A stretch of DNA of 64,000 nt, from positions 434,001-498,000 of the forward strand of contig CAVPMY010000017.1 of the NCBI GenBank assembly GCA_963706685.1, written 5' to 3'. Made by a program: the position numbers and the translations under genes. How positions within the stretch are numbered: position 1 is the stretch's first letter; every line of letters starts with the position of its first letter. Shown here one piece after another: positions 31,120-39,626 of this stretch. Below the pieces are notes generated by a model that worked only from the letters and a program-made list of their open reading frames with translations, was not told where the DNA came from and searched no databases. Origin of the DNA: CADEEN01 sp963706685 (lineage in GTDB: Bacteria > Pseudomonadota > Gammaproteobacteria > Burkholderiales > Burkholderiaceae_C).

Positions 31120-33405
31120 GTGGGCATCCGATCTTTCGCCGCCGACCTGCTTCCGAGCGCGCTGCTGCAATCCGCACGCGAGCGCCCGGCCGTTGCCGCG
31201 CCGCGCGCCGAGGCCAACGACTTTGCGGCGTTGTCGACCAAGCTCGGCTACCTCTCCAAAAGCGAGCTCAAGCTGGTTCGCGAGGCCTACAAGTTCGCCG
31301 ACGAGGCGCATCTGGGCCAGTTCCGGGCCAGCGGCGAGCCCTACATCACACACCCGATCGCCGTCGCCGGCCTGGTTGCCGACTGGAAACTCGATGTGCA
31401 GGCCGTCATGGCCGCGCTCATGCACGACGCGATGGAAGATTGCGGCGTCACCAAGTCCGAGCTGATCCAGCGCTTCGGCGCGCCGACGGCCGAGCTGGTC
31501 GATGGTCTGACCAAGCTCGACAAGCTGCACTTCTCGACGCGCGAGGAGTCGCAGGCCGAGTCGTTCCGCAAGATGCTGCTGGCGATGGCGCGCGACGTGC
31601 GCGTCATCCTGGTCAAGCTCGCCGACCGCCTGCACAACATGCGCACGCTCTCGGCCATGGCCGCCGACAAGCGCGGGCGCATCGCCCAGGACACGCTCGA
31701 CATCTATGCGCCGATCGCCCACCGCCTCGGCCTGAACCAGATCTACCGCGAGTTGCAGGAGCTGTCGTTTGCGCAGGTCTATCCCTGGCGGCACGCCGCA
31801 CTGGCCAAGGCCCTGGCGCGGGCACGCGGCACGCGCCGCGACATCGTCGAGCGGGTGCAAAAGGAGGTGGAACGGTCCTTCGGCGCGGCCAAACTGAGGG
31901 CGCAGGTCTTCGGCCGCGAGAAGACCGTCTATTCGATCTTCCGCAAGATGCGCGACAAGCACCAGCCGTTTGCCAGCGTCAACGACCTGTTCGGCTTTCG
32001 CGTCGTCGTGCCGCAGGTCTCGGATTGTTATCTGGCGCTGGGCGTGCTGCACCAGCTCTACAAGCCGGTGCCGGGCCGCTTCAAGGACTACATCGCCATC
32101 CCCAAGGCCAATGGTTACCAGTCGCTGCACACCACCCTGGTCAGTCCGCTGGGCACGGCGGTGGAGTTCCAGATTCGCACCGAGCCGATGAACGCGGTGG
32201 CCGAGGCCGGCATTGCCGCACACTGGATGTACAAGGCCAAGGGCAGCAACGGCCATGGCGCCGATGCACAACGCCTGGGCGCGACCGTGCTCAAGAGCCT
32301 GATCGACATCCAGGACGACACCCGCGACGCCGCCGAGTTCCTCGAACACGTGAAGATCGACCTCTACCCCGAGGCCGTCTATGTGTTCACGCCGAAGTCG
32401 CAGATCCTGTCGCTGCCGCGCGGCGCCACGCCGGTGGACTTCGCCTATGCGATCCACTCCGATGTCGGCGACCATTGCGTGGCCGCCTCGGTCAACGGCG
32501 AAGCGGTGGCGCTGCGCAGCGAGTTGAAGAGCGGCGACGTCGTGGCCATCACCACCGCACCCGGCGCCCGGCCGAACCCGGCGTGGCTCAATTTCGTGCG
32601 CACCGGCCGTGCGCGCTCCAAGATCCGCCATCACCTGAAGACGATGGAACATGAGGAGTCGCGGGCCTTGGGCGAGCGGCTGCTGGCGCAGAGCCTGCGC
32701 AGCGAAGGCCTGCTGATGCCCTCTTCCGACCCCGGCGACGACATCGCGGCCCAGATCTGGCAACACCTCACGCGCTGGAGCGGCAACCGCAACCGCGGCG
32801 AATTGATGGTCGACATCGGTGTCGGCCGCAAGATCGCGTCGATCGTCGCCAAGCGCCTGGCCCACCTGATGGCCGAGCGCGGCGGCGACCGGCCCGACGC
32901 GGTGACGTTGTCGATGCGCCACTTCGGCACCGACGCCGACGCCGTGCCGCACCAGGGACAGGTGGTCATCGACGGCAGCGAAGCGGCGTCGATCCAGCTC
33001 GCCGCCTGCTGCCACCCGATCCCCGGCGACGAGATCGTCGGCTACCTCGGCCGCGGCGAGGGGCTCACCGTGCACAGCGCCGAATGCTCGGTGGCCAAGC
33101 GCCTGTTCGAGCGCGACAGCGAGCGCTGGTTGCCGGTGGAATGGGCGGAGCAGACGGTGCGTCCGTTCGAGGCCGAAGTCAACGTGCTGGTGCAAAACGG
33201 CAAGGGCGTGCTGGCCCGCGTGGCCACCGCCGTCAGTGCCACCGAGACCGACATCACCCACATCGACATGGGCACAGAGCGCGCGGCCGAGACCACCGAG
33301 CTCAAGCTGACGCTGGCCGTGCGTGACCGCCAACACCTGGCGGACGCGCTGCGCACGCTGCGCCGCGCGCCCGCGGTGCTGCGCGTGGCGCGGGTGAAGG
33401 GCTGA
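31120..33405 (+). CDS. spoT: Bifunctional (p)ppGpp synthetase/hydrolase SpoT/Rel
   Basis: 761 residues from GTG 31120. HD hydrolase domain: HLGQFRASGEPYITHPIAVA, MHDAMEDCGVTK (HD..ED) and RLHNMRTLSAM. Synthetase domain: GREKTVYSIFRKM, NDLFGFRVVV, IAIPKANGYQSLHTTLV and EFQIRTEPM. Then TGS (VYVFTPKSQILSLPRGATPV), the Cys-containing region (AACCHPIPGDEI) and an ACT domain at the C-terminus. Both active sites look intact, so it should make and degrade the stringent-response alarmone. Upstream in-frame starts lie within rpoZ and the terminator and are unlikely. Confidence 0.95.
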   Translation: MGIRSFAADLLPSALLQSARERPAVAAPRAEANDFAALSTKLGYLSKSELKLVREAYKFADEAHLGQFRASGEPYITHPIAVAGLVADWKLDVQAVMAALMHDAMEDCGVTKSELIQRFGAPTAELVDGLTKLDKLHFSTREESQAESFRKMLLAMARDVRVILVKLADRLHNMRTLSAMAADKRGRIAQDTLDIYAPIAHRLGLNQIYRELQELSFAQVYPWRHAALAKALARARGTRRDIVERVQKEVERSFGAAKLRAQVFGREKTVYSIFRKMRDKHQPFASVNDLFGFRVVVPQVSDCYLALGVLHQLYKPVPGRFKDYIAIPKANGYQSLHTTLVSPLGTAVEFQIRTEPMNAVAEAGIAAHWMYKAKGSNGHGADAQRLGATVLKSLIDIQDDTRDAAEFLEHVKIDLYPEAVYVFTPKSQILSLPRGATPVDFAYAIHSDVGDHCVAASVNGEAVALRSELKSGDVVAITTAPGARPNPAWLNFVRTGRARSKIRHHLKTMEHEESRALGERLLAQSLRSEGLLMPSSDPGDDIAAQIWQHLTRWSGNRNRGELMVDIGVGRKIASIVAKRLAHLMAERGGDRPDAVTLSMRHFGTDADAVPHQGQVVIDGSEAASIQLAACCHPIPGDEIVGYLGRGEGLTVHSAECSVAKRLFERDSERWLPVEWAEQTVRPFEAEVNVLVQNGKGVLARVATAVSATETDITHIDMGTERAAETTELKLTLAVRDRQHLADALRTLRRAPAVLRVARVKG

Positions 33406-33429
33406 GCGGCGCGCAGCGAGCGGCCCGGC

Positions 33430-34623
33430 TCAGTTCACGAACTCGATGCGCGTCGCGATCGCGCGCGTGCGGTCTTGCGACAGCAGACCGCGCACGCGCA
33501 CGCGCCTGCCGTTGGCCAGATCACTGACCGTGCCGTTGTCAAAGCGCGGACCATTGCCGTAGTACACGGTGATGCCGCGCACCCGAAACGTCTGCGCGGC
33601 GGTGTTCAGGTCGGTGATCACCTCGCGCAGGTCCACACCGTCGTTGAACGCGTCGTCGTCGCTGCGCAGATCGACCGACGTGGCGATCAACTCGCCGCCC
33701 GCACTGCGGCCGCGCACCTTGACGCGGGCGCCGAGCAGGATGCCGCTGCTGCCGTCGACGAAGTTGGCGCCGCTGGCATCGACGTCGATGCCGTTGACGG
33801 CAAATCGCGTGATGCTGGTCAACGCGGTGATCAAGCCTTCGACTTCGGCGTCATCACGGTCCAGCACCCGGCGCGGTTCGACGGCGATTGCCGTCACCGG
33901 CCAGCGGCCGGCCACCTGGGCGGTGCCGACGGTCATGCGCACCAACTGGCCGTTGGCCAGGCCCGCAGGCACGCCGGTCGCTGCGAGATCGAAGCCCTGT
34001 GCGCCGACACGCAGGCTGGGCGGCGACGTGGTCAGTTCGCGCACCAGGCCGCGCACGCGGTAGGCGGCAGGCGTGGCGCTGCGGCGTTCGATGCGCGTGG
34101 CCACATAGCGATCGATCAGGGCCCCGGGGTCGATGAAGCCATGCACCTCGACGATGTCGCCGGCAACCAGCGACGCCGCGCCGCCGGGCACGCCATCGAC
34201 GACAGTGGCCGAGGTCACGCGCACGACCTGGCCGAGCACCGCAATCAACAAGCCTCGCGCATCGGTGTTGGTGACCGGGCCGAGCAGGTCGCTCGCAAAG
34301 CGCACGCGTGACGCCGTGGCCGAGCGGCCGCCGCTGCCGTCGTCGGCGATGGTGCCGCTGTCGACCTCGACGCGCATGCCGAGCAGCAGCGCGTCGCGCC
34401 CGCGCACACTGCCGTCGGCGTCTTCGATGCGCGCACTGCTGTCGTCGAAATGCACGCCGGCAACGACGATCGAGCCGAAGCCGGTGATCGGCCCCTCGAC
34501 ATAAGCGCCGCCGGTGGCGCCGGTGCCGCCGGTCTCGACGCCGCCGCCACAGCCGGCCAGCCACAACAACACGCCGGCGGCCAGCGCACGCCAACGATTC
34601 GACAACGGGTGGATGCGCATCAT
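33430..34623 (-). CDS. DUF5666 lipoprotein
   Basis: 397 residues. A lipoprotein signal (hydrophobic LAAGVLLWLAGC with lipobox LAGC) is followed by a Gly-rich linker and repeated beta-barrel-like units with the DUF5666 pattern (GPITGFGSIVVAGVHFDDSS, LLLGMRVEVDSG, VEGLITAL). It is predicted to sit on the inner leaflet of the outer membrane or in the periplasm. The function of DUF5666 is unknown. It overlaps the DUF6502 gene by 4 nt and shares ancestry with the DUF5666 gene at 35552-36775, so the trio is one transcription unit running leftward. It converges on spoT with 24 bp between stops. Confidence 0.9.
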   Translation of the reverse strand: MMRIHPLSNRWRALAAGVLLWLAGCGGGVETGGTGATGGAYVEGPITGFGSIVVAGVHFDDSSARIEDADGSVRGRDALLLGMRVEVDSGTIADDGSGGRSATASRVRFASDLLGPVTNTDARGLLIAVLGQVVRVTSATVVDGVPGGAASLVAGDIVEVHGFIDPGALIDRYVATRIERRSATPAAYRVRGLVRELTTSPPSLRVGAQGFDLAATGVPAGLANGQLVRMTVGTAQVAGRWPVTAIAVEPRRVLDRDDAEVEGLITALTSITRFAVNGIDVDASGANFVDGSSGILLGARVKVRGRSAGGELIATSVDLRSDDDAFNDGVDLREVITDLNTAAQTFRVRGITVYYGNGPRFDNGTVSDLANGRRVRVRGLLSQDRTRAIATRIEFVN

Positions 34624-35537
34624 GTCTTGATCCTTCTCGAGGGCTTACGCCCAGCATGCGTGGTCTCTTCGCTGCCGGCGTCTGGGTTTGGTGAGTCGTC
34701 GTAACCGTAGAGGCCCAGGCGCACGCGGTGCGCGTTGGGTCGTGCAGGGCCGGCGCGGGCGGCGTCGTCCTCGATCAACTGTTCGAGCAGCGGCACCATC
34801 TCATCGGTCAGGCGCTGCCAATGGGCCTGCAGCAGCGGTCGCACACGCGCCACCGATTCCGCCGACAAGCCGCTGGCGGCAATCGCCTGCTCGAAGTGCT
34901 CGGGTTGATGGCCCAAGGTGTTGTTCACGGCGGCCTGCAGGTGGTCACCGACGTTGGCGCCCAGCCAATGCGCCATGCGCTCGGCATCGCCCCGCGGCAC
35001 GAAGGCCTGCCTGGCCAGGGCCACGGTGTCGCGCACGACATCGTGCGTGGCCAGGCGCAGGCGCAACAGTTCTTCGAGCAAGGCGCGTGGGTGCACGTCG
35101 CGAGTGACTTCCTGGGCCAGCGACTCGAAGCTCGGCGCCGGCCCCGTGCGCGGCAACACGCGCGGCGCACCCCGCGTGCCGCCCTTGCGGTAGGCCGGGC
35201 TGCTGCGCCAATGGGCGAACACCATCGCGGCCGGCGAGCGCGCCGGCGCTGCCGGTGCTTGTCTTGCCGCGGCCTCCGACTGCTGCGCCAACAGGCGATT
35301 GACCTCGCGCCGGTTCAAACCCGTGGCCGCGCTGACGCGGCTGGCGCGCCGGTGCTCGGGCAGGCCGGGGTGCGCGGCGTGCGCCGTCGACACCACAGCA
35401 GTGCGCAGCAACTCGTCGAGCGCCGAGAACGGCACGCCGCGCGCCACCGCCAGCTGCGCCAGCGGCGCCAGCAGACGCGCCAACGCGGCCTGCAAGGCCG
35501 CGTTGGCGTTGGGATCATCGGCTGCCGGATCGGCCAT
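34620..35537 (-). CDS. DUF6502-family protein
   Basis: 305 residues, cytosolic and helical with no signal peptide. The N-terminal half (LARLLAPLAQLAVARGVPF, HRRASRVSAATGLNRREVNR) looks like a helix-turn-helix, and the middle motif VFAHWRSSPAYRKGGTRGAP is typical of a family usually found next to DUF5666 lipoproteins. The stop overlaps the start of the downstream lipoprotein gene. It may be a DNA-binding regulator of the trio; that is inference from the HTH-like segment only. Confidence 0.8.
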   Translation of the reverse strand: MADPAADDPNANAALQAALARLLAPLAQLAVARGVPFSALDELLRTAVVSTAHAAHPGLPEHRRASRVSAATGLNRREVNRLLAQQSEAAARQAPAAPARSPAAMVFAHWRSSPAYRKGGTRGAPRVLPRTGPAPSFESLAQEVTRDVHPRALLEELLRLRLATHDVVRDTVALARQAFVPRGDAERMAHWLGANVGDHLQAAVNNTLGHQPEHFEQAIAASGLSAESVARVRPLLQAHWQRLTDEMVPLLEQLIEDDAARAGPARPNAHRVRLGLYGYDDSPNPDAGSEETTHAGRKPSRRIKT

Positions 35538-35551
35538 GCGCGAATGCTAGA

Positions 35552-36775
35552 TCACTCGAACTCGATGACCACGGCGAACATGACGCTGCGGTCCTCGGCC
35601 CACAGGCCCTTGACCTCGACGGCCTTGCCGTCGGCGAGATCGGAGGGTCCGCCGTCCTTCCACTCGACGACACGCGAATAGTTGACCCTGATCTCGCGCA
35701 GCATGAAGGTCTGCGCCGCCGTGTCGAGCGCGCCGACCTCGCCATGCAGCTCGAAGCGCTTGATGTCGTCGCCCAGACGGTCGATGACCTTGACGCGCGA
35801 GGCCATCAGCGTGCCGTTGCTGACCCGGCCGCGCACATCGACCAGCGCGCCCTCGCGCACCGTGCCGTCGATGCGCGCGCCCGTGGCGTCGACAGCGATG
35901 CCGTTGACCTCGAACTGCGTCGCTGACACGAACGCATTGATGAAGCCGCGGATGCGCGCGTCGTTGATGTCGTCGACACGGCGCACGCCGCTGCGCACCG
36001 TGATCGCGACCCACTGCCCGCCCTGCTGCGTTGTTTGCAGGCGCACCCGCACACGCTGGCCGTCGGCCAGGTTGGCCGGCAGCTCGCCGGTGGGCACGCC
36101 GGCGAAGTTGATCACCGCGTCGCCGATGTTGAAGGTGCCGTTGGCGCTGTCCAGCGCACTGACGACGCCGCGCAGCCGGTAGTTGTCGGCGTTGTCTTCG
36201 AGCTCGATGCGTGTCGCCAGGTAGTGGCCGGTGGTGCTGTCGAACAGGGCGTGAATCTCGAGGATCTGTCCCGCCGCGAGCGCCGAAAAGCCGCCCGACA
36301 ACTGCGCGTCGAACACCGTCTCGGCACGCACTTCGACCGTCTGGTCGAGCATGCGGATGGTCTGCGCCGTCGCGTCGACCGAGGCCACCGGCCCTTTCAG
36401 TTCACTGCCGAAGCGCACCCGCACTGCGACACCACGACCCAGGTTGTCGTCGATCGACGACGACTCGACCTCGACCATCATGCCGAGCTTCAGATCGCTG
36501 CGGTTGCGCGAGTTGCCGTCTTCGTCTTCGACGCGGGCGCTGTTGTCTTCGAAGCGCACGCCGCCGACGATGATCGATCCCAGGCCGCTGATCGGGCCGC
36601 TGGTGTAGCCGCTGGCGCCGCCAATGCCGCCGCTGCCCGTGCCGCCGCCACCACCGCCGCCACAGGCACTGAGCAAGGCGGGACCGAGCACGCCGGCCAG
36701 CAGCGCCGCGGCGGGCGCGGCCAGGGCGCGACGCCGGCTCAGGACCAGGGATTGTCTTGGGGTCTTCGGATTCAT
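35552..36775 (-). CDS. DUF5666 lipoprotein, second copy
   Basis: 407 residues from ATG 36773-36775, chosen because AGGAG lies 7 nt upstream; a GTG at 36793 is the alternative. The signal has an RRRALAAPAAALLAG stretch and ends at ALLSACGGGGGGG (lipobox LSAC). The basic SRRRAL before the hydrophobic core is Tat-like but lacks a full twin-Arg consensus. The mature part repeats the same units as its sister (GPISGLGSIIVGGVRFEDNS, RGVVSALDSANGTF, IRGFINAFVSATQFEVNGIA). It is the first gene of the trio, 14 bp before DUF6502. Confidence 0.9.
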   Translation of the reverse strand: MNPKTPRQSLVLSRRRALAAPAAALLAGVLGPALLSACGGGGGGGTGSGGIGGASGYTSGPISGLGSIIVGGVRFEDNSARVEDEDGNSRNRSDLKLGMMVEVESSSIDDNLGRGVAVRVRFGSELKGPVASVDATAQTIRMLDQTVEVRAETVFDAQLSGGFSALAAGQILEIHALFDSTTGHYLATRIELEDNADNYRLRGVVSALDSANGTFNIGDAVINFAGVPTGELPANLADGQRVRVRLQTTQQGGQWVAITVRSGVRRVDDINDARIRGFINAFVSATQFEVNGIAVDATGARIDGTVREGALVDVRGRVSNGTLMASRVKVIDRLGDDIKRFELHGEVGALDTAAQTFMLREIRVNYSRVVEWKDGGPSDLADGKAVEVKGLWAEDRSVMFAVVIEFE

Positions 36776-36966
36776 GGGCTTCTCCTGCGCCACCGGCCGG
36801 GCGTCTGGGCTGCGGGCCTCGGGTTGAGGCCGTTGCGATGAGTGCAGTGTAAATGGGCAATACGCCCATTTGCAAGCGCTCCCGTGCGTCGAGATGTGAA
36901 AAGTCGCAACGTCAGCTGCGCGCCTGTGGCACGCCGCTGTCGGCAGCGCCCCCGCAAAATCGCCCC

Positions 36967-38109
36967 ATGCCCACCCCGCGCCGCTGGATCGCCCACCTCG
37001 ACATGGACGCTTTCTATGCGTCGGTCGAGCTGCTGCGCTACCCGGAGTTGCTCGGCGAGGCGGTGGTCATCGGCGGCGGTCGCCGCCACCAGCCTGCCCT
37101 GCTGGCCGACGGCAGCCGTCGCTTTGCCACCCTGGCCCAATACAAGGGCCGCGGTGTCATCACCACCGCCACCTATGCGGCGCGCGACCTCGGCGTGCAC
37201 TCGGGCATGGGGCTGATGAAAGCGGCGCTGCGGGCGCCGCAGGCGGTGCTGCTGCCGACCGACTTCGAGCGCTACCGCCTGTACTCGCGGCGCTTCAAGG
37301 CCGCGGTGGCCGAGGTCGCGCCGCTGATCGAGGACCGCGGCATCGACGAGATCTACATCGACCTCACCGACGTGCCCGGCGCCCAGGACAGCATCGGCCA
37401 TGACCCCTTCGGCGGCGTGCGCGCGGTGGTGCAGGACATCCGCAACAACGTCAGGAGCGCCACCGGACTGACCTGCTCGGTGGGTGTGACGCCGAACAAA
37501 CTGCTGTCCAAGATCGCCAGCGAGCTCGACAAACCCGACGGCCTGACCGTGCTCACGCACGACGACCTGCCGCGCCGCATCTGGCCGCTGCCGGTGCGGC
37601 GCATCAACGGCATCGGACCCAAGGCCGGCGCCAGGCTGGCCACGCTCGGCATCGTCACCATTGCCGACCTGGCCGCCGCCGACCGCATGCTGCTCGCCGA
37701 GCACTTCGGCAAGAGCTACGCGCGCTGGCTGCACGACGCCGCGCATGGCCGCGACGAGCGCACGCTGTCGACGTCCAGCGAGCCGGTGTCGATGAGCCGC
37801 GAAACCACCTTCGACCGCGATCTCTCGGCCAGCGCCGACCGCGCCGAGCTCGGCGCCATCCTCGACGAGCTGGTGCAGGAACTGGCGCACGACCTGCAGA
37901 AAAAAGGCTACCTCGGCAAGACGGTGGGCATCAAGCTGCGCTTCGATGATTTCAAGACCGTGACGCGCGATCTGACGCTCGACGTCGCCACCGCCGAAGC
38001 CGAAACGATCCGCCGCGCCGCAAGCTTGTGCCTGAAGCGCGTCGATTTTTCACGCCGCATCCGTTTGATGGGTGTGCGCATGGCTTCACTTCGTCATGCC
38101 GGCCGGTGA
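36967..38109 (+). CDS. dinB: DNA polymerase IV (Y-family)
   Basis: 380 residues from ATG 36967. The catalytic carboxylates are visible in HLDMDAFYASVELL and DRGIDEIYIDLTDV, the little-finger and thumb parts in TCSVGVTPNKLLSKIASELD and INGIGPKAGARLATLGI. It is about 30 residues longer than E. coli DinB because of an insertion after VVIGGG (RRHQPALLADGSRRFATLAQ). It performs translesion synthesis. No LexA box is obvious in the 190-bp gap to the divergent DUF5666 gene. Followed 10 bp later by a tiny membrane-protein ORF. Confidence 0.94.
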   Translation: MPTPRRWIAHLDMDAFYASVELLRYPELLGEAVVIGGGRRHQPALLADGSRRFATLAQYKGRGVITTATYAARDLGVHSGMGLMKAALRAPQAVLLPTDFERYRLYSRRFKAAVAEVAPLIEDRGIDEIYIDLTDVPGAQDSIGHDPFGGVRAVVQDIRNNVRSATGLTCSVGVTPNKLLSKIASELDKPDGLTVLTHDDLPRRIWPLPVRRINGIGPKAGARLATLGIVTIADLAAADRMLLAEHFGKSYARWLHDAAHGRDERTLSTSSEPVSMSRETTFDRDLSASADRAELGAILDELVQELAHDLQKKGYLGKTVGIKLRFDDFKTVTRDLTLDVATAEAETIRRAASLCLKRVDFSRRIRLMGVRMASLRHAGR

Positions 38110-38119
38110 CACTGGCGGC

Positions 38120-38251
38120 ATGACCGGTAAAGACCGCCAACGCCTGCGCAACCGCCTCACGCCGCACGGCCGCATGCCGAACTGGGTGCTCGCCGTCGTG
38201 GCCGGCGTGTTGAGCGTCCTCGCCGCCGTCATCGCGCGCGCGCTCGGCTGA
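38120..38251 (+). CDS. 43-residue single-helix membrane protein
   Basis: A short ORF starting at ATG 38120, 10 bp after dinB, encodes a basic N-terminus (MTGKDRQRLRNRLTPHGRMP) and one hydrophobic helix (WVLAVVAGVLSVLAAVIARA), ending LG. Nothing identifies a function. The close spacing to dinB, correct membrane topology (positive-inside) and clean stop support a real gene, but this length can arise by chance in GC-rich DNA. Confidence 0.45.
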   Translation: MTGKDRQRLRNRLTPHGRMPNWVLAVVAGVLSVLAAVIARALG

Positions 38252-38414
38252 TAAGGCGCGGCGACCGAGAGCTCGACTCAGCCTGGCGCACGCAGTGCGC
38301 CCAACCGGTCAGACGACCCGGCCGCGAAGTTTGAACACCCCTCCTCGCGCGTTTTCAGATTGCCGCCCCAGTGTGCCAATGGGTACGATGGACCTCCACG
38401 AGGAGACCACCCAA

Positions 38415-39563
38415 ATGGCCAACGTCATCACCTGCATCGAGGACCTGCGTGTCCTCGCCGAGAAGCGCGTGCCGCGCATGTTCTACGACTACGCCGACAG
38501 CGGCTCGTGGACTGAGGGCACCTACCGCGCCAACGAGGCCGACTTCCAGTCCATCCAGCTGCGCCAGCGGGTGGCGGTGAACATGGAAAACCGCAGCACC
38601 GCGGTGACAATGGTCGGGCAGGCAGCGAAGATGCCGGTGGCGATCGCGCCGGTGGGTCTGACGGGCATGCAGCATGCCGACGGCGAGATCCACGCCGCGC
38701 GCGCCGCCGAAAAGTTCGGCATTCCGTTCACGCTGTCGACGATGAGCATCTGCTCGATCGAGGACATTGCCGAAAGCACCAGCGCGCCGTTCTGGTTTCA
38801 GCTCTACATGATGCGCGACCGCGAGGCGATGGCGCGCATGATCGAGCGCTGCCAGGCCGCCAAATGCAGCGCGCTGGTGCTGACGCTGGACTTGCAGGTC
38901 ATCGGCCAGCGCCACAAGGATCTGAAGAACGGCCTGACCGCGCCGCCGCGGCCGACGATTGCCAACCTCATCAACCTGGCGACCAAGCCGCGCTGGTGCC
39001 TGGGCATGCTCGGCACGCGGCGCCACACGTTCCGCAACCTGGTCGGGCATGTCAAGGGCGTCAGCGACATGAAGTCGCTCGCCGCCTGGACCAACGAGCA
39101 GTTCGACCCACGCCTGTCATGGGCCGATGTCGATTGGGTGCGCGAACGCTGGGGCGGCAAGTTCATCTTGAAGGGCATCATGGAAGTCGAGGACGCATTG
39201 CTGGCAGCGCAGCATGGCGCCGACGCGATCGTGGTCAGCAACCACGGTGGCCGCCAACTCGACGGCGCACCGTCGTCGATCCGTGCGCTGCCGGCGATCG
39301 TCGAGGCGGTGGGCGACAAGACCGAGGTCTGGATGGACAGCGGCATCCGCAGCGGACAGGATGTGCTCAAGGCCTGGGCGCTCGGCGCACGCGGCACGAT
39401 GATCGGCCGCGCCATGGCCTATGGCCTGGGCGCGATGGGCGAGGCCGGCGTGACGCGCGCGCTGGAGGTCATCCACAAGGAGCTCGACGTAACGATGGCC
39501 TTCTGCGGCCACACCCAGCTCGGCAACGTCGGCAGGGACATCCTGCGCCCGGGCACCTATTGA
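38415..39563 (+). CDS. lldD: FMN-dependent alpha-hydroxy-acid dehydrogenase, LldD-like
   Basis: 382 residues; GAGGAGA lies 8 nt before ATG 38415. The FMN/TIM-barrel family motifs are present: PRMFYDYADSGSWTE, MPVAIAPVGLTGM, FWFQLYMM, VLTLDLQV, GKFILKGIM and the catalytic His/Arg in VVSNHGGRQLDGAPSSI, then GARGTMIGRAMAYGL. It most likely oxidises L-lactate to pyruvate with electrons to the respiratory chain. Glycolate, mandelate or other hydroxy acids cannot be ruled out. No lactate permease is adjacent. Confidence 0.9.
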   Translation: MANVITCIEDLRVLAEKRVPRMFYDYADSGSWTEGTYRANEADFQSIQLRQRVAVNMENRSTAVTMVGQAAKMPVAIAPVGLTGMQHADGEIHAARAAEKFGIPFTLSTMSICSIEDIAESTSAPFWFQLYMMRDREAMARMIERCQAAKCSALVLTLDLQVIGQRHKDLKNGLTAPPRPTIANLINLATKPRWCLGMLGTRRHTFRNLVGHVKGVSDMKSLAAWTNEQFDPRLSWADVDWVRERWGGKFILKGIMEVEDALLAAQHGADAIVVSNHGGRQLDGAPSSIRALPAIVEAVGDKTEVWMDSGIRSGQDVLKAWALGARGTMIGRAMAYGLGAMGEAGVTRALEVIHKELDVTMAFCGHTQLGNVGRDILRPGTY

Positions 39564-39626
39564 CCGGTAGGGCGACGTTTGGCCTGGCGCAAACAGGCAC
39601 TCGGTGCACAGCGCCACAATGCCGCC

